DNA from: an uncultured Geobacter sp.
GTDB taxonomy: Bacteria; Desulfobacterota; Desulfuromonadia; Geobacterales; Geobacteraceae
Reading direction: 5' to 3'
Length of the DNA: 39,411 nucleotides
NCBI GenBank assembly: GCA_903925075.1
Contig: CAIYDQ010000198.1
Span: 1 to 39,411, forward strand
Part shown: piece by piece, positions 1 through 8,808 of the stretch
How positions within the stretch are numbered: the stretch's first letter is position 1
Layout: the number at the start of each line of letters is the position of its first letter
The notes under the pieces: generated by a model
Seen by the model: the letters and a program-made list of their open reading frames with translations, nothing else
What the model was told of the DNA's origin: nothing
The model's database searches: none
Position numbers and translations under genes: made by a program

Positions 1-91
1 CGTGATGGAGGCGGGGCGCATCATCATGGAAGGAAAGGCCTCGGATCTGCTGGAAGACCCGCACGTGGTTTCCGCCTATCTGGGAGGCTAG
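1..91 (+). CDS. livF: C-terminal end of LivF-type branched-chain amino acid ABC transporter ATPase (partial)
   Basis: Only the last 29 codons are present; the reading frame enters at base 2 and stops at TAG 89-91. The visible tail reads ...EAGRIIMEGKASDLLEDP followed by HVVSAYLGG. This is the characteristic end of LivF ATPases, where a 'GRIVLEG..AELL.DP.V..AYLG' segment closes the protein. LivF is one of the two cytoplasmic ATP-hydrolysing subunits of the Liv (HAAT) importer, which takes up branched-chain amino acids or, in many catabolic loci, aromatic and dicarboxylic acids. The position beside a catabolic cluster fits the second role, but that is inference. A closely related HAAT ATPase of another substrate class cannot be excluded from so short a piece. 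Confidence 0.7.
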   Translation, partial: VMEAGRIIMEGKASDLLEDPHVVSAYLGG

Positions 92-128
92 AGCCGCCGT
101 TCGTCGGCCTGCCGGCGAGCGGGCGGCT
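92..128 (+). terminator. GC-rich hairpin after livF
   Basis: Arms AGCCGCC (92-98) and GGCGGCT (122-128) enclose a second stem made of CGTCGGC and GCCGGCG. The structure starts right after the livF stop. It lacks a U-run, so it may be a Rho-assisted or 3'-protecting hairpin rather than a classical intrinsic terminator. Confidence 0.35.
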
Positions 129-181
129 GGCAAGAATCAGCGTAACTATTCAGAACCTATTTCCGTAGGTCGCTTGAGGTA

Positions 182-227
182 CGAAACGCGACGTCGCCAC
201 GGTGCCACGGTGGCAATGTCGCGTTTC
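182..227. repeat. Palindromic intergenic repeat, copy 1
   Basis: Outer arms GAAACGCGAC (182-191) and GTCGCGTTTC (218-227) are perfect inverted repeats, with inner arms GCCAC and GTGGC. The right half and the following 25 bases are clearly similar to the palindrome at 21755-21800: both have a G(T)GGCAATGT-like turn, a TTCAC box, a GTTCA box and ACCTAC. The two belong to one dispersed family of unknown function. Confidence 0.6.
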
Positions 228-318
228 ACCGTGAAGCCGTTCAACACGACCTACAGATGTGCGCAGTTGCTGGCTGAGGTGGCGAATAGTTACGAATTAG
301 CTACCTCAAGGAGACTCC

Positions 319-1134
319 ATGGCACTCAAGGACATACTGCTTCACATCGATCACTCCCCGGGCTATCCGGAAAGGCTCGAGCTGGCGATCAACTTGGCCC
401 GTACGCACGAGGCGCACCTGAAGGGGGTCCATACCATCTCGCATGCCTATTACGCGCCCCGGGAAGGCCTGGAGCCGGAAGGGGGAGCACGGCAGGCCGA
501 GCGGCTCTTTACGGAAAAGAGCGCGCAGGCGGGGATATCGGCGGAATGGCTCAGCATTGACTGGAACGTCGTCGGCGCAACCGCCACCGAAATACTCAAG
601 AGCCATGCGCACTATACCGATCTGCTTATCGTCGGCCAGCCGGGCGCCGACGCAAGTGAGCCGAACGGCTCATTTGACCTCACCTCACTGGGACTGGGGG
701 TAGGCTGTCCGCTGCTGGTGGTGCCGCGTACCGGCGCCTTTCCCCGGGCGGGCTCGCGGGTGATGATCGCATGGAAGTCCGGAAGAGGGGCGTTACGGTC
801 CGTCAACGATGCCATGCCGATCCTGGAAAAGTCCGGGCACGTCAATGTCGTCACCGTCTGCTCCGCCGGGGATGACGACGGCATTGGCCTTAACGATGTA
901 CGCAGCATCTGTTCTCACCTGGCGCGGCACCGGGTACACGCCGAGTGCGAACGGATCTTCGCCGGTTCCGACATCACCGTTGGCGATCTGCTGCTTAATC
1001 ATGCCTTCGAGCAGAAAATAGATCTGTTTGTCATTGGGGCCTATGCCGGGTCGCATCGAGGGGGAGTCGTGCTCAGCCCGGTGGCCAAGCATCTGATGAA
1101 CCATATGACCGTGCCTCTCCTGATTTCACATTAG
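319..1134 (+). CDS. Tandem-domain universal stress protein (UspA family)
   Basis: This 271-residue cytoplasmic protein has two Usp folds. The N-terminal one begins ALKDILLHIDHSPGYPERL and the second begins near residue 145 (GSRVMIAWKSGRGALRSV). The end carries GAYAGSHRGGVVLSPVAKHL and then VPLLISH, the usual last strand of Usp domains with the glycine/serine nucleotide-binding loop. Proteins of this family bind ATP or other ligands and are made under starvation, oxidative or solvent stress; the exact role here is unknown. The ATG is preceded by AAGGAGACTCC, a good ribosome binding site. It is monocistronic: the upstream gene ends 228 bases earlier and the downstream cluster is convergent. Confidence 0.85.
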   Translation: MALKDILLHIDHSPGYPERLELAINLARTHEAHLKGVHTISHAYYAPREGLEPEGGARQAERLFTEKSAQAGISAEWLSIDWNVVGATATEILKSHAHYTDLLIVGQPGADASEPNGSFDLTSLGLGVGCPLLVVPRTGAFPRAGSRVMIAWKSGRGALRSVNDAMPILEKSGHVNVVTVCSAGDDDGIGLNDVRSICSHLARHRVHAECERIFAGSDITVGDLLLNHAFEQKIDLFVIGAYAGSHRGGVVLSPVAKHLMNHMTVPLLISH

Positions 1135-1275
1135 GATCGGCTTGAAGATGTTTGCGCTCGGGCGGGGATTCGCTCTCCTCTTGCAGCCCCGTAATCGCGG
1201 CGACGCATCGAAAATGGAACGAAAGGCTCTCCACGCAGAGCCTCTCTACGAGTTCGGTAAATTTGAGCTGCAAGG

Positions 1276-2493
1276 TCAGCCGGATTGCGCGTATTCAACG
1301 GATTCTTCTTCTTTGGGACGACGCATGAGCAGTACGCTCATCACGAAACAGGGTGCGCCGACCGCGAGATAGCTGGCGGCGTAGCTCCCCGTAAGGGCAA
1401 CCAGGCCCACAAAAACTGGAGTCCCCACCACCACTCCCAAGTAGGTGAAGAAAAGCGCGCCTCCGGTGGCGACACCCGCCTTGCCCGCCGGAGCCAGTCT
1501 TGCCACCTCCGCGAGATACACTCCGTTCCAGCCCATAACAGCGGAACCGAAGACGGCGCTTACCACAAGCACCAACGCAAACGGCCAGGAGTGGTTGAAC
1601 ATGCTGGTGGCGGCTGCACATACCGCCATGAGTATCCCCAAGGCGTTCAAAAGTTTCCGTGGCTGGACATAACGATCGGCCACAATCCCCCAGATGATGC
1701 GGCCACAGATGCCCGCCGCCTGCGACACCGTTAAGGCGAGGCCGGCGCGCAGCAGTGAAAACCCGAGGGTTTTGGTCAGGTAGGTCACCATGTAGGTGGT
1801 GAGACATGCCTGCAGCATGGCAAAAAGGAAGGAAAGAACGGTGATCCTTCTTATCTGCGGATCCTGCGACACCAGCTTGAAGGGTGCGACGCCGGACAGG
1901 TGGATCTTACGGTGCGGCTCCCGATCGTCGTCGATGGTCTTTCGCACCGCTTCCGACAACAGGGCCATGACCAGGTTCAGCGCTCCCACCGTGAGCGCCG
2001 CGTTTCTCCAGCCACAGTAGATAACCAGCACGGGGATCATGACGCCGGAAAGCGCCCCGCCCATGGGAACTCCGGTCTGTTTCAGGGAAAACATCAGCGA
2101 CAACCGGTGGGGAGGCGTGGTCTTTATCAAAACATGCGAGCTCGCCGGTGTCACCGGTCCGTACCCGAAGCCGATCAAAATGGCACTCAGCACCATGAGG
2201 GGGACGGTGCCGATCGCGGTCAGGGCGATCCCCAGGGCGCAGAGGAGTAAGCTCCCCTGGCTTACCCTGACAGCTCCATAGCGGATGATGATGTCTCCGC
2301 TCATCAAGCTGGAAAACATGCCTCCTATGTAGATCAGGGCGACATATCCCCCCAGGTAGGTCGTATCAATGCCCATCTGCTTGGCGGCGACCGGCGCAAA
2401 CACCGGCACCGTGGTCGAGGCCATGGATACGAGGGCTTGTACGCCCAAGGTCGCGACCAGCGGCAGGAAGGCGTTTTTGCGGCCATGACTCAT
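1276..2493 (-). CDS. MFS transporter
   Basis: This 405-residue integral membrane protein of the major facilitator superfamily has about 12 hydrophobic segments. The region between helices reads SLKQTGVPMGGALSG, a motif common in MFS carriers related to CynX/NimT and bacterial anion permeases. I place the start at the ATG complementary to 2491-2493 (MSHGRKNAFLPLV), because upstream codons in the same frame encode a Pro/Arg-rich stretch unlike a membrane protein. It is the last gene of the minus-strand catabolic cluster, 85 bases after a second MFS gene. It probably moves a substrate or product of the neighbouring dehydrogenase/decarboxylase enzymes; the substrate cannot be named from sequence. 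Confidence 0.8.
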   Translation of the reverse strand: MSHGRKNAFLPLVATLGVQALVSMASTTVPVFAPVAAKQMGIDTTYLGGYVALIYIGGMFSSLMSGDIIIRYGAVRVSQGSLLLCALGIALTAIGTVPLMVLSAILIGFGYGPVTPASSHVLIKTTPPHRLSLMFSLKQTGVPMGGALSGVMIPVLVIYCGWRNAALTVGALNLVMALLSEAVRKTIDDDREPHRKIHLSGVAPFKLVSQDPQIRRITVLSFLFAMLQACLTTYMVTYLTKTLGFSLLRAGLALTVSQAAGICGRIIWGIVADRYVQPRKLLNALGILMAVCAAATSMFNHSWPFALVLVVSAVFGSAVMGWNGVYLAEVARLAPAGKAGVATGGALFFTYLGVVVGTPVFVGLVALTGSYAASYLAVGAPCFVMSVLLMRRPKEEESVEYAQSG

Positions 2494-2578
2494 CTTCGGC
2501 TGTTTTCCATGCTCGTTCCAATGGGGGCGCGGTCGGCACGGGCGAGGAGGGTACCGATCGCCTCCATCAGCTCCTTTC

Positions 2579-3919
2579 CTAATAAGCGTCGGCAGGATCG
2601 TCAATAACCGCGCCCTTGGCGGATTCAAGGGTGTCGAAAGGGATTTTCGAATAATCCCTGCTTAAGTAGGTTAACCCCGCGCCGCAGAGCGCGGCCACTC
2701 CCCAGACCAGGATGATTTGCTGAAAAGTGAAGTGATAGGCTATGAGTACGCCCCCCAACCCCGCTCCGATAGAGGCGCCCAGGCGCCCGAGGCCGGAAGC
2801 CCACCCCATTGCCGTGGAGCGTATCGCCACCGGATAGCAGGAGCATACATACGAGCTTGCCACCCCTTGGGTCCCGTGTACGACCGCACCGCCCAGGAAG
2901 GCCATCCCCATCAGGAAGTAAAAGCCGGGCGAAGTGCTGATTATGGTGAAGACGATGGCGCCGAAGATGTAGCAGCCGATCAGGGCGGGTTTGTACCCGA
3001 ACCTGTCGGCGACATACCCCAGGGTCGGAACGCCTACCAGCGGTCCCAGGAACCAGACCCAGGTAAGCACGAGGCTGGATTTGAAGGAATAACCCTGTCC
3101 CATGAGCATCTTGGGGAGCCAGGTCGAGAGGCCGAAGATGATAAAGAGATCAATGAATATCAACGCCCATAGTATCAGCGTCGTGGAAGCCATCCCGTGT
3201 CTGAATAAACTGCCGAAAGACGCCTTTTTGCCCGGAAAGGTCCGGACTTGGTACTCGTCGTCGGCGGCGGGGACGTATTCCGGATCGGCCTTGGCCAGCG
3301 TTTTGGCGATGCTTGCCTTGTCCCCCTTCTTGATGTAGTAGGTGATGGAGTCGCTCATATAGAGATATATAAACGGGATCAACAGCAACGGGGAAAATCC
3401 CACGTAGAACATGCTCTTCCAGTGAAGCCCGAGATAACTCAACAAAAGCATCGCGACGCCCGCGCTTAGCTGGGCGCCGAAGGCCTGGCCCAGAATGCCG
3501 GAACTGACCAAGGTCGCTCTGATCTTCAAAGGGGAGTACTCGGAGAGCTGGCTGGTCAAAACCGGCAGCAGTCCGGCCATGCCCACTCCCGACAAGAAGC
3601 GATAGGTGACGAATACGGGGAAGGAATCCGTGAAAGCGCACATGCCCGAGAAGAAGGAAAACAGGAAGATGCACATCGCGATGGAGTGCTTGCGCCCTAT
3701 CTTGTCGGCGAGCATTCCGAACCCGATAGAGCCGAATATCATGCCGTACATGCTGCAACTTGCCAGGAAGCCCATTTGCAGGGGAGAGAGCTTGCCCTCT
3801 TTGAGCATGCCGGGAATGATGACGCTGAACATGTTGATTTCATAGCCGTCCAAGGTTCGCGTGAACAGGCAGATCAAAAATGTCCCTAAAAAAAAACGAG
3901 TTAAATTTACTTCTGTCAA
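2579..3919 (-). CDS. MFS transporter, aromatic acid:H+ symporter (AAHS)-like
   Basis: This 446-residue MFS carrier shows the AAHS-type signature in helix 1 (TLDGYEINMF, residues 22-31, where family members have DGYD). It also has the loop 2-3 motif GMLADKIGRKHS. AAHS proteins take up benzoate, 4-hydroxybenzoate, vanillate and similar acids with protons. The start is a TTG; an in-frame TGA lies directly upstream, so no earlier start is possible and the first helix would be damaged by a later one. The ribosome binding site is weak, and an A-run near 3890 lies inside the first codons. Its place directly downstream of an aldehyde dehydrogenase supports import of an aromatic or related organic acid (inference). 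Confidence 0.8.
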   Translation of the reverse strand: MTEVNLTRFFLGTFLICLFTRTLDGYEINMFSVIIPGMLKEGKLSPLQMGFLASCSMYGMIFGSIGFGMLADKIGRKHSIAMCIFLFSFFSGMCAFTDSFPVFVTYRFLSGVGMAGLLPVLTSQLSEYSPLKIRATLVSSGILGQAFGAQLSAGVAMLLLSYLGLHWKSMFYVGFSPLLLIPFIYLYMSDSITYYIKKGDKASIAKTLAKADPEYVPAADDEYQVRTFPGKKASFGSLFRHGMASTTLILWALIFIDLFIIFGLSTWLPKMLMGQGYSFKSSLVLTWVWFLGPLVGVPTLGYVADRFGYKPALIGCYIFGAIVFTIISTSPGFYFLMGMAFLGGAVVHGTQGVASSYVCSCYPVAIRSTAMGWASGLGRLGASIGAGLGGVLIAYHFTFQQIILVWGVAALCGAGLTYLSRDYSKIPFDTLESAKGAVIDDPADAY

Positions 3920-4018
3920 TCAAGTCGTTTACCTGAATCGTCCTCATCTCTCCCCCGTTGATGTCGTTATCGCCCAAATAGCCTCAGGGCCCGCTGCAAA
4001 GAAACGCCCGTCGTCGGA

Positions 4019-5536
4019 TCAATCGGCCAGCGAGACGTTCACGTTTTTGATCTGGGTAAACTCGAAAAGCTCTTCCTTCGACTCCTCGCGACCCTTGCCG
4101 GACTGCTTGTATCCGCCAAACGGCGCCCCCGTGGTGTGCGCCGAAGAGTCGTTGATCCAGATGTAGCCCGCCTCGACGCGAGAGGCTGCGCGGTGCGCCG
4201 TGACCAGATCCCGCGTCCAAATCGATCCGGTGAGACCGAATTCGACACCGTTAACCGCAGCGAACAGCTCGTCTTCGTCCCTCCAGCGCAACACGGACAA
4301 TACCGGACCGAAGATTTCCTCGCGCGCCAAGGTCATGCCGGGGGTGACGTCGGCAAAGACGGTCGGCTCGATGAACAGTCCGCGTGCCAGCCGGGCGTCG
4401 GCCGGATGTTTTCCGCCGCAGACCAGGGTCGCGCCCTCGCGCTGCGCCGACTCGATATACTGCATGGTCCGGTCGTATTGGGCCCGGCTCACCAGGGCGC
4501 CCATGGTCGTGCGCAGGTCGGTCGCGATGCCGGGCGTATGGGTCGCCTGCACGCGCGCGGCCAGCGCCTCGACAAAACGGTCATGGATCGACTCATGGAC
4601 GAAGAGACGACTGGTCGAGCCGCACGACTGCCCGCACCAGGTGAAATTCATGCCGCGCACCGCTCCGCCGACCGCCTTCTCGAAGTCGGCGTCGGGGTAG
4701 ATGATCATGGCGTTCTTACCACCCAGTTCCAGCAAGGTATGTTTCAAGGTGTCCGCCGCCGCATGCAGGACGGCCTTGCCGGCCGGCACGCTGCCGATCA
4801 ACGCGACCGCCCCGACGTCGGGATGGGAAGCCAGTGCCGCGCCGGTCTCGCGTCCCCCGGTGACGCAGTTCAGCACGCCGGCGGGAAAGACGCCGTGCAG
4901 AAGTTCCATGAGACGCACCGTCGACAGCGGCGCTTGTTCCGGCGGTTTGATCACCACGCAGTTGCCGGCCGCCAGGGGTGCCGCGATCTTGCCGGCGGCG
5001 AACATGAAGGGATGGTTGAACGGGAAAATGCGCGCCACCACGCCCAGCGGCTCGCGCACCGTGTAGTTGAGCGAACCGTTGGCGGTCGGGATGGTCTCAC
5101 CCTTGATCTCCAGCACCAGGCCGGAGAAATACTCGAGCTGGGTTGCCGCGATCTCGGCATCGAACATCATCGCTTTGACCGGGTTGCCGCAATCGGCGGC
5201 ATCGATCAGCGCGAGTTCCCCGGCGTGCGCCCGGATACGGGTCGCGGCCTCGCGTAGGCATCGCGCGCGATCCATCGGCGGCGTCCTGGCCCAGGCGGGC
5301 GCGGCTGCCTTGGCCGACTGCACCGCCGCGTCGACTTCCGCGTTTCCCGCGACAAGCACCTCGGCCAATGGTTCTCCCGTGGACGGATTGCTGCTTCGAA
5401 TGCGCCCCGCCTCCCCGGGGGTGTGCCAGAGCCCGCCCCAGTAGAGGCCGCTAGAGGTCGGCAGGACGCCCGGCACGCGTCCGGACAGATCTTGTTCGGT
5501 GTCATCGGCCACCACGCTTGAGCTTTGTTGTTTCAT
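4019..5536 (-). CDS. NAD(P)-dependent aldehyde dehydrogenase
   Basis: This 505-residue member of the ALDH superfamily oxidises an aldehyde to the acid. Visible landmarks are the cofactor-binding strand PFNHPFMFAAGKIAAPLAAG near 172-191, the general base Glu270 in LLELGGKN, the nucleophile Cys305 in WCGQSCGS, and the end motif APFGGYKQSGKGREES. The start at 5536 is chosen because it follows CAGGAGACTTGCG; ten extra upstream codons are possible. The overall form is closest to betaine/aminobutyraldehyde-type ALDHs, so the substrate cannot be fixed. It lies 19 bases after the ThDP enzyme gene, so the two are very likely co-transcribed, and it is well placed to oxidise the aldehyde which that enzyme would release. 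Confidence 0.88.
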   Translation of the reverse strand: MKQQSSSVVADDTEQDLSGRVPGVLPTSSGLYWGGLWHTPGEAGRIRSSNPSTGEPLAEVLVAGNAEVDAAVQSAKAAAPAWARTPPMDRARCLREAATRIRAHAGELALIDAADCGNPVKAMMFDAEIAATQLEYFSGLVLEIKGETIPTANGSLNYTVREPLGVVARIFPFNHPFMFAAGKIAAPLAAGNCVVIKPPEQAPLSTVRLMELLHGVFPAGVLNCVTGGRETGAALASHPDVGAVALIGSVPAGKAVLHAAADTLKHTLLELGGKNAMIIYPDADFEKAVGGAVRGMNFTWCGQSCGSTSRLFVHESIHDRFVEALAARVQATHTPGIATDLRTTMGALVSRAQYDRTMQYIESAQREGATLVCGGKHPADARLARGLFIEPTVFADVTPGMTLAREEIFGPVLSVLRWRDEDELFAAVNGVEFGLTGSIWTRDLVTAHRAASRVEAGYIWINDSSAHTTGAPFGGYKQSGKGREESKEELFEFTQIKNVNVSLAD

Positions 5537-5555
5537 CGCAAGTCTCCTGTCTGAG

Positions 5556-7343
5556 TCATTCGTCATGCGGGCGGGTCATCCCCGTTGACATCGACGGGCT
5601 GTAGCCGGGTGTGACGCGCACGTCAACCACCACACTCCTGCCGCCCCTCGCCAATTTGACCGCCTCGGCGAGCGCTTCGTCGAGTTGCTCGGGACGCTCG
5701 ATCGGCCCGATCCCCGTCAGCCCATGGCCGCGCGCGATGGTCGCCAAGTCCAGATCCGGATCCGCGATGCGCTGGCCGATCCAGCGATTCTCCACCGGCC
5801 GGCTGCGGTCGATCGCCACGCGCTCCTGGTGTATTTCATCATTGAAGAACGAGCGGTTGTTGCACACGACCACCAGCAACGGCACCCCGGCATTGGCGGC
5901 GGTCCAGAGCGCGCTGACGCCCATCAGGTAGTCGCCGTCGCCCAGCACCGCCACCGGCAGCCGGTCGGTCCCCTTGAGCGCCAGGGCGGCTCCGACCGCC
6001 ATGCCCGGTCCCGAGCCGATGCCGCCGCCGCCGTCGTAGCCGAGATAATCCAGCGGATGCTTGAAGTCCCACATCTCGCCCCCCCAGCCAAGCGGCAGGC
6101 GTATCAGGCATACGTCGGATCCGGCGGTGCCGCGTTTGAGGGCGCCGGCCATCATCGATACGCTGATCGTGCCCTTGGTGGCGGCCGTCACCGTGCGCTC
6201 GGTCGCCGCCGAGGGTGCCCGCGGCGCGCGCGGCTTGATCGCACGGCACAACAATTCGACCGTCGGCTCCGGTTCCGACATCAGGTACAGATCGATCGGC
6301 GGCAATCCCTGATGGTCCATCGACCACCCGTTGTGACCGTACTGGTCCACCGATACCTGGATCACGCGACTTCCCACCGGCTGGCTCCCCCAGGCCTGTT
6401 TGAGCGTTCCAGCGAGATCGACCCAGTCGAGGCTCAAGACGACGTCGGCGCCCTTCAGAACCGAGGTCGAGGTCGGGGACAGGAACAGTCCGGGCGCGGC
6501 TGCGTGTAAATGGTGATCGGTCGGGAACGCCGCGCCTACCTTCAGGTCGGTCAACACTTCGGCTCCCAGCGCTTCGGCCAAGGCTACGCGCTGTTGCCAT
6601 GCCCGTTCGTCGCGCGAGACGCGGCCCATCAGGATGACGGGGCGCTTCGCGTTCGACAGCCATGCGGCTGCCTTTTCGATCAGCTCCTGCGCGGGGCGCG
6701 CAGGCGCCGCCGGCAGAAACCGTTGCGGGTCGGGCAGCTCCGGCAATTCGCTTAATTTGGCTTCCTGCACGGCCACGTCGAAACAGACGTAAACCGGCCC
6801 CTTGGGCGCGGTGCAGGCGATCTGGTTGGCCCGCAGCAGGGCCTCGTGAGCGGCCGGCACCGACGCCGGCTGCGCGTCCCACTTGATGAAATTGCGTACC
6901 AGCGCCGCCTGATCCTGCGTCGTGTGTATCCAATCGATCCACGGCCTGCGCTTGGCGGCATCCACGGGGCCGGTGGCTCCCATCACCAGCACCGGGATCC
7001 GATCCGCCCAGGCGTTGAAGATCGCCATCGACGCATGCATCAAGCCGACGTTGCTGTGCACGATCGCGCCCAGCGGTTTGCCGGTTACCTTCGTGTACCC
7101 GTGGGCGATGGCGACCGCGTGCTCCTCGTGCAATACGACGAGCATCTGCGGTCGTTCATTGCCGAGGTAGTTCACCAGGCTGTCGTGCAGCCCGCGAAAG
7201 CTGGCGCCGGGAGTGAGCAGGACGTAAGGAATTTCCAGGGCGCGCAGCATCGCCGCAATTGAGTCGCTGCCCCAGACTTCGTCGCTCTTTTTGGAGGGGG
7301 CGGGAACGTCGCGCCGGATTAGGGAAGAATTGGGTTGATTCAT
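5556..7343 (-). CDS. ThDP-dependent enzyme of the acetolactate synthase/benzoylformate decarboxylase superfamily
   Basis: This 595-residue protein has the three-domain layout of ThDP decarboxylases. The Pyr domain carries the catalytic glutamate in VVLHEEHAVAIAHGY (Glu73/74), a central domain spans about 220-370, and the PP domain has the ThDP/Mg motif GDGDYLMG (468-475) ending in NN (495-496). Such enzymes decarboxylate 2-oxoacids to aldehydes or carboligate them. The active-site acidic region and length fit both acetolactate synthase-like and benzoylformate decarboxylase-like subgroups. The flanking 2-hydroxyacid dehydrogenase and aldehyde dehydrogenase favour a 2-oxoacid decarboxylase (inference). 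The start ATG follows ACTGGAGTCAACC. A predicted FAD role, as in true AHAS, cannot be judged here. Confidence 0.8.
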   Translation of the reverse strand: MNQPNSSLIRRDVPAPSKKSDEVWGSDSIAAMLRALEIPYVLLTPGASFRGLHDSLVNYLGNERPQMLVVLHEEHAVAIAHGYTKVTGKPLGAIVHSNVGLMHASMAIFNAWADRIPVLVMGATGPVDAAKRRPWIDWIHTTQDQAALVRNFIKWDAQPASVPAAHEALLRANQIACTAPKGPVYVCFDVAVQEAKLSELPELPDPQRFLPAAPARPAQELIEKAAAWLSNAKRPVILMGRVSRDERAWQQRVALAEALGAEVLTDLKVGAAFPTDHHLHAAAPGLFLSPTSTSVLKGADVVLSLDWVDLAGTLKQAWGSQPVGSRVIQVSVDQYGHNGWSMDHQGLPPIDLYLMSEPEPTVELLCRAIKPRAPRAPSAATERTVTAATKGTISVSMMAGALKRGTAGSDVCLIRLPLGWGGEMWDFKHPLDYLGYDGGGGIGSGPGMAVGAALALKGTDRLPVAVLGDGDYLMGVSALWTAANAGVPLLVVVCNNRSFFNDEIHQERVAIDRSRPVENRWIGQRIADPDLDLATIARGHGLTGIGPIERPEQLDEALAEAVKLARGGRSVVVDVRVTPGYSPSMSTGMTRPHDE

Positions 7344-7427
7344 GGTTGACTCCAGTTCGTTGTTGTACGGTTGGTCTTCATTCGCAATGGTGTCGCACCC
7401 TCCGCGGGCAAAAATCGGCGCCGTGCG

Positions 7428-8471
7428 TCACGCCGAGCCGGCAAAGGCGTCCAGCCGGCTGCGCCAAGTCGGCAGCGCCGCCGGGTTGAGGCAATAAAGC
7501 GGCGCCTCTCCCTCCATCAGGCGCGAAATATTTTCCAGCGCCGTGGGGGGCATCGCATCAAAGATCTCCTGCGTGTGACCGACCATGTGCGGCGTCAGGA
7601 TCACGTTATCCAACATTCTGAGAGGATGGTCCCCGGGGAGCGGTTCTTGCTCGAAAGCGTCCAGCGCGGCGCCGGCGATGCGGCGCGTCTGCAGCGCGTG
7701 GCAGAGCGCCTGCTCATCGACCATCCCCCCGCGGGCGGTGTTCACAAAAAAGGCGTTCCTCTTCATCAAGGCAAATTGGTCCGCTCCGATCATCTGCCGT
7801 GTCCCGGGCGTGAGCGTCGCGTGCAGACTGACGATGTCGCTCGTCGCCAGCAGCGTCTCCATGGCGACGAGTTCCACGCTCGCCGGAACCTGCTCGCCCG
7901 GCAGGTACGGATCAAAGGCGACCACCTTCACCCCCCATCCGGCGAGTCTTTGCGCGACCCCCCTGGCGATCCGCCCGCAGCCGATCAGCCCCACCGTTTT
8001 GCCCATGAGCAGATGCGCCTTCATTGCCGTCGGGCGCGGCGCGTTTTCGCGGAGCACGCGCTCGGTTCCATGCAGGTCGTACATCAGAGCAAGCATCAAA
8101 AGGACCGTCGATTCGGCCATCGAATTGAAGTTCTCGGGCGTCGGTCCATGACCGATCGGAATGCCCAGCTCGTTGGCCGCCTGCAGATCGATCGATTCGG
8201 TGCCGATGGTAGGGAAGACGACGCCGCGTAAACGAGGCGCTGCGGCAAGCAGCTCTCTCGGCAGGATCGACCGAGTCGTGGTGACGATCACGTCGGTCCG
8301 GCCAAAGTATCTTTGCCACTCCTCCCTGGCGAATTCGGTCTTGATCGGCGGCACTTGCCTTGGCCCCTGGATCACCTCGTAGCCGGCTTCGCGGAGATGC
8401 CCGCTGATTTCGTCCAGCACATGGTCGAGAATGAAGTCCGATGCCACGAAAACAACGCCGCTGCGGGCCAT
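7428..8471 (-). CDS. D-isomer-specific 2-hydroxyacid dehydrogenase (NAD-dependent)
   Basis: This 347-residue enzyme interconverts a D-2-hydroxyacid and a 2-oxoacid. It shows the Rossmann loop VGLIGCGRIARGVA (residues 160-173) and the family's catalytic triad: Arg247 in FVNTARGGMVD, Glu276 in FEQEPLP, and His295 in LTPHMVGHT. The start at 8471 follows AAGGAGACATCATC; a longer frame reading upstream is rich in Pro/Ala/Arg and unlikely to be translated. It is the first gene of the minus-strand cluster and faces the citrate-synthase-like regulator across a 337-base divergent promoter region. Relatives act on phosphoglycerate, glyoxylate, lactate and others; the substrate here is open. Confidence 0.85.
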   Translation of the reverse strand: MARSGVVFVASDFILDHVLDEISGHLREAGYEVIQGPRQVPPIKTEFAREEWQRYFGRTDVIVTTTRSILPRELLAAAPRLRGVVFPTIGTESIDLQAANELGIPIGHGPTPENFNSMAESTVLLMLALMYDLHGTERVLRENAPRPTAMKAHLLMGKTVGLIGCGRIARGVAQRLAGWGVKVVAFDPYLPGEQVPASVELVAMETLLATSDIVSLHATLTPGTRQMIGADQFALMKRNAFFVNTARGGMVDEQALCHALQTRRIAGAALDAFEQEPLPGDHPLRMLDNVILTPHMVGHTQEIFDAMPPTALENISRLMEGEAPLYCLNPAALPTWRSRLDAFAGSA

Positions 8472-8808
8472 GATGATGTCTCCTTGTTGAAGTGAACTCT
8501 CGACCCGCTTCGCATGCGAAGCCGTTTGCGCCGGGGCGATGGCCCGGGGGGGCGCTCCGGCTCGTCGCATGAAAGGCATGGAACCGCGATCACCGTCCGC
8601 TTGCATCCGGGGCGGACTATATTTCAGTATTTCGAATTGATCAAGATTGAATGTAAAATCAATATGAACTTTTTAAATACAACCTCAGTGTCTAAATCCG
8701 CTTGCATTAGAGGCTACGACAGTGCAATATGTCACGTTGATGAGCTGTAACACACAATCAACCTGAGTCTCCAACGCCGGGGGGCAACCAGGTACTAAGG
8801 TGAGACCA
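8472..8808. promoter_or_regulatory. Divergent promoter region between catabolic cluster and its putative regulator
   Basis: These 337 bases carry no convincing gene. About 8620-8760 is distinctly AT-rich compared with the flanks, as expected for back-to-back promoters of the dehydrogenase (minus) and regulator (plus). Only weak sigma70-like hexamers are visible, so no exact promoter is called. An operator for the HTH protein is likely to lie here, but I see no strong palindrome. Confidence 0.45.
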